16,664 bases of DNA from positions 1-16,664 of the forward strand of contig CAZFGW010000022.1 of NCBI GenBank assembly GCA_964518575.1, read 5' to 3'. Every line of letters begins with the position of its first letter. Positions within the stretch are counted from its first letter, which is position 1. This document shows, one piece after another, positions 7,848-14,042 of this stretch. The position numbers were made by a program, and so were the translations under genes. Below the pieces are notes generated by a model. That model saw only the letters and a list, made by a program, of their open reading frames with translations, had not been told where the DNA came from and made no database searches. The stretch comes from MGBC163016 sp964518575. GTDB taxonomy: Bacteria; Actinomycetota; Coriobacteriia; Coriobacteriales; Eggerthellaceae.

Positions 7848-8269
7848 CTACTCGGTTGAAGTCCTTTGCAAGCGCGGTGCCGACACGTCTGCTCTCAACC
7901 ATAGTCCACCGCGGTTCGCGTATGCGCCGTATCGCCATTCGATAACCGGGTCATCATCGCTTCGTTGCCCTGCGGACATGAAACACCATGGCGAACCATT
8001 CGTAAACGCTGACGATTCAAATACGTAAATAGCTGGGTACCGATGTAGGGGCGAGATTCATCTCGCCCGCTTGTGACAACCCGGAAAATGCTACGGCGAA
8101 GCAACCCCGCCCCAACCCGCGACGCCCCCTCGCTTTCGCCAAAAACCCTTCTTCTCCCATCGCATATATACTATGTACAGAAAAACACGGTCGCTGCGGG
8201 CGCTGCGCAAAACCGCCTCTGCGCAACCTCGCGACGCATCCGATAAAGGGGACAAAGGGCAACAACTGC
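7848..8269. other. 422-base gene-free spacer with one REP-like hairpin
   Basis: This divergent spacer between the exporter and the PAP2 gene holds the hairpin at 8049-8068 and, on the plus strand, a TATACT at 8167-8172 that could be a -10 box for the PAP2 gene (no -35 box seen). Short open frames here have no ribosome sites or recognisable motifs. I see nothing else. Confidence 0.6.
8043..8078. repeat. REP-like palindrome, family B copy 1 (tail degenerate)
   Basis: The arms GGGCGAGAT (8049-8057) and ATCTCGCCC (8060-8068) are perfect complements around TC. The flanks GATGTAG before and GCTTGTGACAA after match the copies near 9005 and 16612. Unlike those, the conserved downstream tail is lost after TTGTGACAA apart from an ACGGCGAAG remnant near 8092. 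Confidence 0.85.
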
Positions 8270-8926
8270 ATGGGAAAAACCGCCACAACCGATGAACGTT
8301 TTGAGATGAAAACTGGTCCCGAGGCAACCACAAACGCGAACGCCTCAGACGATACGCCCGACTCTTCCGCAGCGTCGAACGCCAAGAGACCAGGATGGGG
8401 CATCCCGTCCGACTATCCTGAACGCTGGAAACGCTGGACCAAACGATTCCGGGGACGCGGCTCGAAACGACGCGTGAAAGCACTGCGCATCGCGGACAAA
8501 ATCATTGTCGCACTGTTCGCGGTGCTATACGTAATCATGGGCTTGGGCTGCATCGGAGCAACTCCGGGCGCTGTCATTGGCTACCTTGCCTCAACAGCCG
8601 CCTGCTTCGTGCTCGTAAGCCTCTTGCGCTGGTGGCGAAATGAACCGCGACCCTACGAGACCTTCGCCATAAAACCGCTCGTCCCGAAAGCGAGCCTGAA
8701 GTGCGGCAAATCGTTTCCGTCGCGCCATACGTTTTGCGCGTTTCTCATTGCCGTCATGTTCGCGATCATTTTCCACTCCCTTGCGGGGCTAATGCCCCTC
8801 GCATTGGCTGTCGCGCTGGCATACATCCGTGTTCTGGAAGGGGTGCATTACCCGCGCGACGTGGTCTCGGGCGCTCTCTTGGGCGTGCTCGCCGGTTTCG
8901 CCTGCACCGCCGCCATCATCGCGTGA
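8270..8926 (+). CDS. PAP2-family membrane phosphatase
   Basis: A 218-residue protein with a polar, basic cytoplasmic N-terminus of about 75 residues followed by a compact multi-helix membrane domain with the three PAP2 motifs. These are R-x6-RP (Arg120, Arg127-Pro128, with Arg in place of the usual Lys), PSRH (150-153) and R-x5-H-x3-D (Arg187, His193, Asp197). The two histidines are the catalytic nucleophile and its partner in this family. Likely substrates are lipid pyrophosphates such as undecaprenyl pyrophosphate or phosphatidic-acid-type lipids, acted on at the membrane surface. AAAGGG lies 10 bases before the ATG. The long N-terminal tail is not part of the family core. The stop codon overlaps a REP-like hairpin. 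Confidence 0.9.
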   Translation: MGKTATTDERFEMKTGPEATTNANASDDTPDSSAASNAKRPGWGIPSDYPERWKRWTKRFRGRGSKRRVKALRIADKIIVALFAVLYVIMGLGCIGATPGAVIGYLASTAACFVLVSLLRWWRNEPRPYETFAIKPLVPKASLKCGKSFPSRHTFCAFLIAVMFAIIFHSLAGLMPLALAVALAYIRVLEGVHYPRDVVSGALLGVLAGFACTAAIIA

Positions 8927-8949
8927 CAATGGGACCAGACCCCATTGTC
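8925..8949. repeat. REP-like hairpin at the PAP2 stop codon
   Basis: GACAATGGG (8925-8933) pairs perfectly with CCCATTGTC (8941-8949) around a 7-base loop. It begins within the PAP2 stop codon. The GTGACAATG arm resembles the inner arm of the transposon ends at 10635 and 13978. No T tract follows, so it may slow transcript decay rather than terminate (inference). Confidence 0.65.
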
Positions 8950-8977
8950 GCGTTTGCGTAACCACGTATATCACAAT

Positions 8978-9083
8978 AGGCATTCCGATTGGGCATAGAT
9001 GTAGGAGCGAGATTCATCTCGCCCGCCTGTAACAATCAAGGTAATGAGAGGGACGGCGAAGGGGTTTTCGCAATGACGATCCC
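8978..9083 (+). repeat. REP-like unit, family B copy 2 (long form)
   Basis: Block A, AGGCATTCCGATTGGGCATA and onward (8978-8999), matches 14085-14106 inverted at 21 of 22 bases. The hairpin GAGCGAGAT/ATCTCGCCC lies at 9005-9024 with one arm mismatch. The following 57 bases to GATCCC (9083) match the reverse complement of 16553-16609 at about 48 of 57 positions by hand alignment, including GGCGAAGGGGTTTTCGCAAT. This unit fills much of the 337-base spacer 8927-9263; the remainder is AT-rich with no clear promoter. Confidence 0.8.
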
Positions 9084-9263
9084 TTTGCCTTTGCGTATTT
9101 GAGCATTCTTTCCATCGATTAACTAAAGGGAATGCAAAAAGCAACAAATATCGAGCAAGCAGAATTTTCTCACTCATTCGTCTTATTCTTTATGCTGTGA
9201 GCGAAGATGCTCGATCATTTCCGCTCAGATTTGAATACGAACAGGTGATAGAGAGGATGTCTC

Positions 9264-9605
9264 ATGGCTACCTCGGTACAACATGCCAATCACTCAATCG
9301 ACCATGATGAGAAGAGACCGAAGAGTGGCGAAGACAAACCCAAGAAAGTCGATTGCGTAGCCATTGTCGGTCGAATCGCTGCTGTGCTCTCTGTGATAAT
9401 GTACGTATCCTATGTGGCGCAGATTGCTAACAATCTAGCGGGTCATCCTGGCACCCCTTGGCAGCCGCTGGCAGCTTTCTTCAATTGCTCCTTTTGGACT
9501 GCTTATGGCTTCATGAAACCCAAAAAGGATATTCCGATAATCGTGGCAAACGTGCCGGGAATCGTCCTCGCCTTAATCACGGTTATCACCACGTTCATTC
9601 ACTAA
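9264..9605 (+). CDS. SemiSWEET-type sugar transporter
   Basis: A 113-residue membrane protein with three helices (about 31-55, 66-84 and 91-111), the single MtN3/saliva repeat of bacterial SemiSWEETs, which dimerise to carry sugars by facilitated diffusion. NCSFWTAYGF and KDIPIIVANVPGIV are the conserved helix 2-3 region. Trp78 and Asn96 occupy the places of the sugar-pocket Trp and Asn known from Leptospira SemiSWEET, with two extra loop residues between. The usual PQ of helix 1 is AQ here (YVAQIANNLAG). A charged 28-residue N-terminal tail makes it longer than the usual roughly 85-95 residues. GAGAGGA precedes the ATG. The gene stands alone. Confidence 0.82.
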   Translation: MATSVQHANHSIDHDEKRPKSGEDKPKKVDCVAIVGRIAAVLSVIMYVSYVAQIANNLAGHPGTPWQPLAAFFNCSFWTAYGFMKPKKDIPIIVANVPGIVLALITVITTFIH

Positions 9606-9694
9606 TGACTCCTCGCCCAATCTGTTAGCAACAATGAAGACACTGCAGTTTGGCGCGCTCTGGCGAACCTTCCTAGATACTTGATCTTTATTAA

Positions 9695-9738
9695 TAATGG
9701 CGAATGTGTCAGGTAGACGTAGGGGCTGAACCATACGT
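9695..9738 (+). repeat. Repeat fragment with hairpin, family C copy 1
   Basis: The 20 bases at 9695-9714 (TAATGGCGAATGTGTCAGGT) recur exactly at 16471-16490, and each copy is followed by GACGT and a hairpin. Here the hairpin is weak: ACGTA (9717-9721) with TACGT (9734-9738). It lies 40 bases before the first transposon copy. The gap 9606-9777 has no gene. Confidence 0.75.
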
Positions 9739-9781
9739 GACGATTGGTGCTTCGATGAGGCTCATGGTGGGTATAGCTGGT

Positions 9782-9806
9782 TGACAAAGTGTCAGGCTCA
9801 ATGTCA
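9782..9806 (+). repeat. Left terminal inverted repeat, copy 1
   Basis: It starts TGACAAAGTGTCAGG and ends CTCAATGTCA. It matches the reverse complement of 10636-10660 at 24 of 25 bases, and similarity extends to about 33 bases with four mismatches. Each end also holds the internal dyad TGACA...TGTCA, so the single strand can fold. Confidence 0.9.
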
Positions 9807-9810
9807 TCGA

Positions 9811-9819
9811 TGCTATGAT
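9811..9819 (+). promoter_or_regulatory. Extended -10 promoter of the transposase, copy 1
   Basis: TG-c-TATGAT lies inside the element, just after the left inverted repeat and 46 bases before the transposase ATG. The TTGACA within the inverted repeat (9781-9786) is 27 bases away, too far for a normal -35. The identical site in copy 2 is at 13154-13162. Confidence 0.5.
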
Positions 9820-9864
9820 GATGTCTATCATAAGATGTCTGCTACGTGGGACAGAAAGGCGCTT

Positions 9865-10617
9865 ATGCCCAGAAGATCGAGAATAGAAGAGCAAGGGACT
9901 TTCAACCACATCACGGCGCGAGGGTCGGGTCGCAGGCAGCTGTTCGAAGACGATGGGGACAAAAGACACTTCGCCGATCTGTTGAAGAAGATGTCTTTTG
10001 AAGAGAGCTGCAGTATTTTCGCATGGTGCCTGATGGACAACCATGTCCATATCCTTGTGCAGGGCGCACCAGGGGATCTCTCGAAGATGATGCAGCGACT
10101 CCTGGGCGCTTATGCGCATTGGTTCAACGGGCATCATGGACATATCGGTCATGTCTTCCAAGGTCGATACACATCGACTCCCATCAATGAGGATGATTAT
10201 TTCCTAGCAGCTGTGAGGTATATCCACAACAACGCGCACGATATGGGCATCGAAGATATCGGGAATTATCCGTGGAGCAGCTACAAAGAGTGCATTTCTC
10301 AAGATGGCGAAGGTATCTGTCGGGCAAGCGACACGGTTGCGATGTTCGGCGGCCTGGATTCGTTTCGACGGTTTCATGCCTGCACCGACGAGGAAACGGG
10401 TTTTGTCTCGCTGTCGAGAAGAAGACTCTCGGATGCTGAGGGGGATGCAATCGCATCACGAATCTGCGGAGAACGCTATCGTGATACCCTTCCCACACTC
10501 GCTGTATCCGATAGGAACATTCTGCTTGCGCGGCTGCGTCTGGCAGGGCTCTCCGTCCGGCAGATTGAGAGGTTAACGGGCATAGGGAGAGGGATCGTCG
10601 CGAAAGCAAAGCTGTAG
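9865..10617 (+). CDS. REP-associated tyrosine transposase (Y1/HUH), copy 1
   Basis: A 250-residue single-strand DNA transposase of the Y1_Tnp (IS200/RAYT) superfamily. The N-terminus MPRRSRIEEQGTFNHITARG and the core WCLMDNHVHILV (54-65) give the HUH-type metal site, His60-Val-His62. The catalytic Tyr is most likely Tyr119 in AVRYIHNNAHD. A C-terminal helix-turn-helix, GLSVRQIERLTGIGRGIV (228-245), is typical of RAYT-group proteins. AGAAAGG precedes the ATG at 9865. In-frame alternatives at 9835 (ATG) and 9781 (TTG in the inverted repeat) lack the family match. At 250 residues with an HTH tail and flanking palindromes it is RAYT-like rather than the short IS200 TnpA. Intact and identical to copy 2. 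Confidence 0.93.
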   Translation: MPRRSRIEEQGTFNHITARGSGRRQLFEDDGDKRHFADLLKKMSFEESCSIFAWCLMDNHVHILVQGAPGDLSKMMQRLLGAYAHWFNGHHGHIGHVFQGRYTSTPINEDDYFLAAVRYIHNNAHDMGIEDIGNYPWSSYKECISQDGEGICRASDTVAMFGGLDSFRRFHACTDEETGFVSLSRRRLSDAEGDAIASRICGERYRDTLPTLAVSDRNILLARLRLAGLSVRQIERLTGIGRGIVAKAKL

Positions 10618-10635
10618 TATCAGACGCTTTATTGG

Positions 10636-10660
10636 TGACAATGAGCCTGACACTTTGTCA
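10636..10660 (-). repeat. Right terminal inverted repeat, copy 1
   Basis: It starts TGACAATGAGCC and ends TGACACTTTGTCA on the plus strand, the inverse of the left end with one mismatch. It lies 18 bases after the transposase stop codon. Confidence 0.9.
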
Positions 10661-10678
10661 CCCGTTAATACCTGACAG

Positions 10679-10701
10679 TGACAAAGTATCAGCTGCTGTC
10701 A
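10679..10701 (+). repeat. Degenerate solo copy of the transposon end
   Basis: TGACAAAGTATCAG followed by TGTCA at 10697-10701 resembles the 25-base inverted repeat with one substitution in the first half, a shortened centre and the same outer dyad. It lies 15 bases outside copy 1. Confidence 0.55.
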
Positions 10702-10712
10702 CAATCCGTTTG

Positions 10713-10718
10713 TATAAT
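10713..10718 (+). promoter_or_regulatory. -10 box of the TfoX-domain gene
   Basis: A perfect TATAAT lies 27 bases before the ATG at 10746, just downstream of the degenerate repeat. No consensus -35 box is present at 16-18 bases. Confidence 0.55.
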
Positions 10719-10745
10719 TAGATTCTGCTTTGTCGAAAGGAAACC

Positions 10746-11069
10746 ATGACCTCATCCAAGGAATATCTCGAATATGTCCTCGATCAACTCTCGGATGCTG
10801 GCGAAGTGTCGTCTCGCGCAATGATGGGCGAGTACGTTGTCTACTACCGGGACAAGGTTATCGGTGGCATCTACGATGACCGTTTTCTCGTAAAGCCCAC
10901 TGACGCAGCTAGAGCCATCTTGCCCGATGCTGAATACCAGCTCCCATACGAAGGTGCCAAGGAGATGCTGCTCGTCGATGCCATCGAGAATCGCTCTCTT
11001 ATGGCTGAACTGCTAGAAGCCATGTATCCTGAACTTCCAGCCCCAAAGAAAAAGTCACGTTCCAAATAA
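10746..11069 (+). CDS. TfoX/Sxy N-terminal domain protein
   Basis: A 107-residue cytosolic protein that corresponds to the TfoX N-terminal domain alone. The marks are the starting helix EYLEYVLDQLSDAGEVSSRAMMGEYVVYY, then GGIYDDRFLVKPTDAAR and the LPYEGAKEMLLVD segment, ending in a basic KKKSRSK tail. In gammaproteobacteria the full-length TfoX/Sxy activates competence genes with CRP; stand-alone N-domain proteins in Gram-positive bacteria have no established role. GAAAGGA precedes the ATG. The gene lies between the two transposon copies and has its own -10 box. Confidence 0.85.
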   Translation: MTSSKEYLEYVLDQLSDAGEVSSRAMMGEYVVYYRDKVIGGIYDDRFLVKPTDAARAILPDAEYQLPYEGAKEMLLVDAIENRSLMAELLEAMYPELPAPKKKSRSK

Positions 11070-11132
11070 AAGCACACGCGTTTCCGTTCCTCCATACCTG
11101 CTATTCCCACTTTTACAGCTATTACCACGGTT

Positions 11133-11171
11133 CCTGCTCATACGGCTACGATAAGCAGCTGCATGAGCAGG
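11133..11171. repeat. Inverted repeat downstream of the TfoX gene
   Basis: CCTGCTCAT (11133-11141) pairs with ATGAGCAGG (11163-11171) across a 21-base centre. No T tract follows on either strand. It could be a weak bidirectional end signal between convergent genes. Confidence 0.45.
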
Positions 11172-11186
11172 TTCGTGAGTCAGGGG

Positions 11187-11226
11187 GACGGGGATAATGT
11201 CATCTTCGCTCTAAATCATCCCCGTC
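11187..11226. repeat. Inverted repeat over the TetR stop codon
   Basis: GACGGGGAT (11187-11195) pairs with ATCCCCGTC (11218-11226). The right arm overlaps the stop codon of the minus-strand TetR gene. No U-rich tail, so terminator function is uncertain. Confidence 0.45.
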
Positions 11227-11788
11227 TTACGTCGTCCTGCATGAGCCCGCGCTCTTGGGCGTAATCGAGGGCGCTCTTTCCGAAGGTGCGGGCAACGACG
11301 GAGAAGGCCGCATCGAACTCATCTACGCTCCTGGCATCTGCCAAGTGCTCGCAGATGAGACCGATCGTACCCGCCGCCATGAAATCGAGCACCGCTTCAT
11401 CGGCCTCCCCCATTGCCCCGGCGTCAATGTCGAACTCAGAGAGCCACAGGTTCTTAAGTGCCCCCTCCAAATGTTGGCGAATGCGTGGATGCGCCCGGGC
11501 TATCTTGGCAACCAGCAGCATCCGCGCTCTCATCTGAGCGGGAATCGTCACCACGTCTCCCTCCATGAGCGCACGAGCGATATGGGGAACGGACTTCGGC
11601 GCCAGGTCGTCGAGCGCACTCTTTGCCGCGCCATCAATGGACGGAAAATGGTAATAGAACGTGTCACGGTTACAGCCCGCCGCCTTCGCCACGGCAGAGA
11701 CGGTCACTTTCTTGCGATCATTCTTTGTCAGGAGCCCGAGGTAGGCCTCGATGATCCTGTCTCTGGCGGATGTGCGGGTTTCTCCCAT
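11216..11788 (-). CDS. TetR-family transcriptional regulator (1)
   Basis: A 190-residue one-component regulator. The N-terminal DNA-binding domain holds the helix-turn-helix VTVSAVAKAAGCNRDTFYYHF (28-48), and the FYYHF end is the TetR signature. The rest is a helical ligand-binding and dimer region without a recognisable subgroup. GGAAGGGGAAGG precedes the ATG. It diverges from a glycosyltransferase gene across 98 bases that contain two CCGACA/TGTCGG dyads, the probable operators through which it would repress itself and the glycosyltransferase (inference). Confidence 0.9.
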   Translation of the reverse strand: MGETRTSARDRIIEAYLGLLTKNDRKKVTVSAVAKAAGCNRDTFYYHFPSIDGAAKSALDDLAPKSVPHIARALMEGDVVTIPAQMRARMLLVAKIARAHPRIRQHLEGALKNLWLSEFDIDAGAMGEADEAVLDFMAAGTIGLICEHLADARSVDEFDAAFSVVARTFGKSALDYAQERGLMQDDVRRG

Positions 11789-11803
11789 GACGCCTTCCCC
11801 TTC

Positions 11804-11827
11804 CCGACACTTCCGGCGTTCTGTCGG
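11804..11827. promoter_or_regulatory. Candidate TetR operator, site 1 (wide dyad)
   Basis: CCGACA (11804-11809) and TGTCGG (11822-11827) are perfect inverse arms separated by 12 bases, 15-39 bases upstream of the TetR start. The same two hexamers recur at 11858-11871. Confidence 0.55.
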
Positions 11828-11849
11828 AGCATCTTTTCATGCCTGCGGC

Positions 11850-11856
11850 TATGATA
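11850..11856. promoter_or_regulatory. Overlapping divergent -10 boxes
   Basis: TATGAT (11850-11855, plus strand) and TATCAT (minus strand, 11851-11856) overlap almost completely, so the TetR and glycosyltransferase promoters would lie back to back. Operator site 2 starts two bases downstream of the plus-strand box. Confidence 0.4.
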
Positions 11857-11857
11857 C

Positions 11858-11871
11858 CCGACACCTGTCGG
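11858..11871. promoter_or_regulatory. Candidate TetR operator, site 2 (compact palindrome)
   Basis: CCGACA-CC-TGTCGG is a 14-base palindrome with two central bases, placed at the expected transcription start and five bases before the ribosome site of the glycosyltransferase gene. Binding there would block transcription. Confidence 0.6.
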
Positions 11872-11886
11872 AATGAGGAAATGCCC

Positions 11887-13050
11887 ATGCGCATACTCGT
11901 TGCACCCATGATGACCATGGCCGAAAGCGCTGGCCCTGTCAGCCGCGCTCGCACCCTCGTCATCGCCATGTTGGCAAGAGGGTGGGACGTCGCTCTCTGT
12001 GTACCGGAAGGAAGCCCGATGGATGCACCCGCCGGAGCACGCGCGATTCCCATTTGTGTCCCGACTCCCCTTGGATTGCCGCGCGTACTGGGAAAGCGGA
12101 TGTTCCCGTTGGCGCAGAAGCTCGGGTTGAATCGGCACGTTTCCATAACGTGTTTCGATGACGTCCTGAGGATCACCGGCAACACGGATGAGCGCTATCT
12201 GGACGCAGCCGTGCGGCAGTTGCGCGAAATCATCCGCGAAGGCTGCTTCGATGCCGTCTACTCGGAGTTCAACATCGCCGCGATCATCGCTGCCAGAGCC
12301 GAAGGCATCCCCATCTTTGGGACAACGAGCTATCCTACGCAGCCATCCTACGCGAGCGACCCCGCCACAGCCACCGGTGTGAACCGCGTGCTGCGTGCTC
12401 TGTCGATGGAGCCGGTTCGCTCGCCCGAAGACATGCTCCTCATGCCGCAGGTGCGCTTCGTACCGTCGTGCCGCGCACTGGAGCCTTTCTCTAAAGATAG
12501 CCCCGTCGTGTTCACGGGGCCGTTCGCGGGCATGCCTCCCAACGTGCCCGAGGGCCGCCGAGACGCAGTTATCACCTACCTCGGTAATGGCACCCTCACG
12601 CCCCGCAAAGCATGCACGATCCTCGCGAAGGCGTTGCAGGACAGCTGCCTTCAGCTATACATCACCGGACTTCCCGAAGGTTTCATGAAAGGCACGCACA
12701 CCGCCCCGCGCTTCGATTTCGCCAAGCTACTATCACGCGCTGCCGTCTTCGTGAATCACGGTGGCCAGAACTCGATGATAGATGGCATCGCTTATGAGAT
12801 ACCCCAGCTCATCTGCCCGGGAAAGGTATTCGAGCGGCGCTTCAATGCCGAGGCAGCCGTAGGAAACGGCCTAGGAGTTACGCTGGAACACGATCGCTTC
12901 GACGTTGCGGCTGTGCGCGAGGCCATTGGACAGCTAGTCGATGGCCGGGAGAAGTTCCAAGAAGCGGCTTCCATCCTGCGCGGCGAGCTTTCCGCCCTCG
13001 GCGGTGCGGAGAAAGCCGTGGACATCATAGAGTCAAAGGTGAGCGCATAA
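11887..13050 (+). CDS. GT-B fold glycosyltransferase (UGT/MurG-like)
   Basis: A 387-residue two-domain glycosyltransferase. The N-terminal half (MRILVAPMMTMAESAGPVSRARTL, then ARGWDVALCVPEGS) is the acceptor-binding Rossmann domain. The C-terminal half has YLGNGTL, then FVNHGGQNSMIDGIAYEIPQ with His291-Gly-Gly and Glu304, and a downstream Asn in ERRFNAEA, the donor-nucleotide signature of the family 1/28 type. It would transfer a sugar from a nucleotide donor to an unknown small molecule or lipid. AGGAA directly abuts the ATG at 11881, so the ATG at 11887, six bases further, is the better start. The divergent TetR gene and operators suggest ligand-induced expression, as with enzymes that tag toxic compounds (inference). 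Confidence 0.85.
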   Translation: MRILVAPMMTMAESAGPVSRARTLVIAMLARGWDVALCVPEGSPMDAPAGARAIPICVPTPLGLPRVLGKRMFPLAQKLGLNRHVSITCFDDVLRITGNTDERYLDAAVRQLREIIREGCFDAVYSEFNIAAIIAARAEGIPIFGTTSYPTQPSYASDPATATGVNRVLRALSMEPVRSPEDMLLMPQVRFVPSCRALEPFSKDSPVVFTGPFAGMPPNVPEGRRDAVITYLGNGTLTPRKACTILAKALQDSCLQLYITGLPEGFMKGTHTAPRFDFAKLLSRAAVFVNHGGQNSMIDGIAYEIPQLICPGKVFERRFNAEAAVGNGLGVTLEHDRFDVAAVREAIGQLVDGREKFQEAASILRGELSALGGAEKAVDIIESKVSA

Positions 13051-13091
13051 GGCGCGAGGCACAAGAATCGCCCGTTTGAGTCAGGAGAACC
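13051..13091 (+). repeat. Direct repeat flanking copy 2, left
   Basis: It matches 14043-14083 at 35 of 41 bases, and the last 30 bases (13062-13091) match 29 of 30, including CGCCCGTTTGAGTCAGGAGA. The two copies bracket the second transposon; no such repeat flanks copy 1. Confidence 0.85.
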
Positions 13092-13124
13092 ATCCCCTTT
13101 ACTCTCTGATGGCAAAGTGTTGGT

Positions 13125-13149
13125 TGACAAAGTGTCAGGCTCAATGTCA
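13125..13149 (+). repeat. Left terminal inverted repeat, copy 2
   Basis: Identical to 9782-9806 and inverse of 13979-14003 with one mismatch. Confidence 0.9.
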
Positions 13150-13207
13150 TCGATGCTATGATGATGTCTATCATAAGATGTCTGCTACGTGGGACAGAAA
13201 GGCGCTT

Positions 13208-13960
13208 ATGCCCAGAAGATCGAGAATAGAAGAGCAAGGGACTTTCAACCACATCACGGCGCGAGGGTCGGGTCGCAGGCAGCTGTTCGAAGACGATGGG
13301 GACAAAAGACACTTCGCCGATCTGTTGAAGAAGATGTCTTTTGAAGAGAGCTGCAGTATTTTCGCATGGTGCCTGATGGACAACCATGTCCATATCCTTG
13401 TGCAGGGCGCACCAGGGGATCTCTCGAAGATGATGCAGCGACTCCTGGGCGCTTATGCGCATTGGTTCAACGGGCATCATGGACATATCGGTCATGTCTT
13501 CCAAGGTCGATACACATCGACTCCCATCAATGAGGATGATTATTTCCTAGCAGCTGTGAGGTATATCCACAACAACGCGCACGATATGGGCATCGAAGAT
13601 ATCGGGAATTATCCGTGGAGCAGCTACAAAGAGTGCATTTCTCAAGATGGCGAAGGTATCTGTCGGGCAAGCGACACGGTTGCGATGTTCGGCGGCCTGG
13701 ATTCGTTTCGACGGTTTCATGCCTGCACCGACGAGGAAACGGGTTTTGTCTCGCTGTCGAGAAGAAGACTCTCGGATGCTGAGGGGGATGCAATCGCATC
13801 ACGAATCTGCGGAGAACGCTATCGTGATACCCTTCCCACACTCGCTGTATCCGATAGGAACATTCTGCTTGCGCGGCTGCGTCTGGCAGGGCTCTCCGTC
13901 CGGCAGATTGAGAGGTTAACGGGCATAGGGAGAGGGATCGTCGCGAAAGCAAAGCTGTAG
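13208..13960 (+). CDS. REP-associated tyrosine transposase (Y1/HUH), copy 2
   Basis: A 250-residue protein identical to the one encoded at 9865-10617, with the same ATG, ribosome site, His60/His62 HUH pair, putative catalytic Tyr119 and C-terminal helix-turn-helix. Both reading frames are intact, so either copy could supply the enzyme. It lies downstream of the glycosyltransferase in the same direction and could receive some read-through, but the element has its own extended -10 site at 13154-13162. Confidence 0.93.
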   Translation: MPRRSRIEEQGTFNHITARGSGRRQLFEDDGDKRHFADLLKKMSFEESCSIFAWCLMDNHVHILVQGAPGDLSKMMQRLLGAYAHWFNGHHGHIGHVFQGRYTSTPINEDDYFLAAVRYIHNNAHDMGIEDIGNYPWSSYKECISQDGEGICRASDTVAMFGGLDSFRRFHACTDEETGFVSLSRRRLSDAEGDAIASRICGERYRDTLPTLAVSDRNILLARLRLAGLSVRQIERLTGIGRGIVAKAKL

Positions 13961-13978
13961 TATCAGACGCTTTATTGG

Positions 13979-14003
13979 TGACAATGAGCCTGACACTTTG
14001 TCA
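13979..14003 (-). repeat. Right terminal inverted repeat, copy 2
   Basis: Identical to 10636-10660. Its outer part continues directly into the tandem duplicate described at 13991-14024. Confidence 0.9.
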
Positions 14004-14024
14004 CCCTTGACACTTTGTCACCCT
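13991..14024 (+). repeat. 17-bp tandem duplication of the element's outer end
   Basis: TGACACTTTGTCACCCT occurs at 13991-14007 and again, with no gap, at 14008-14024. Copy 1 has only a single version. Confidence 0.9.
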
Positions 14025-14042
14025 CCAAGGTCCCGACCCCAA

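Larger units (their letters stand above)
9778..10663 (+). mobile_element. RAYT-like insertion element, copy 1
   Basis: This 886-base segment is repeated at 13121-14006; comparing the lines by eye I found no difference. It begins at TGG just before the left inverted repeat and ends with CCC after the right one; identity to the other copy stops abruptly at both ends. It carries one Y1-transposase gene and 25-bp inverted ends. No target-site duplication is evident, as expected for HUH-type elements. Confidence 0.9.
13121..14006 (+). mobile_element. RAYT-like insertion element, copy 2
   Basis: Same orientation as, and apparently identical to, 9778-10663 (constant offset 3343). Just outside each end is extra end-like sequence: GGCAAAGTGTTGG on the left (13111-13123) and a tandem duplicate of the right outer end (14008-14024). 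The element therefore seems to lie within an older palindrome or between duplicated ends. Confidence 0.9.

Noticed and set aside
7059..7859. A 266-codon open frame on the plus strand
   Set aside because: It is antisense to the MFS exporter and encodes a charged, His/Asp/Arg-rich product typical of a shadow of a membrane protein gene.
8043..9083. CRISPR-like array
   Set aside because: The repeats are dispersed over kilobases with irregular spacing and variable tails, and no cas genes are present.
9781..9864. Extension of the transposase upstream to a TTG in the left inverted repeat, or to the ATG at 9835
   Set aside because: The ATG at 9865 has a good ribosome site and matches the usual MPR start of the family; the upstream residues are translated repeat sequence.
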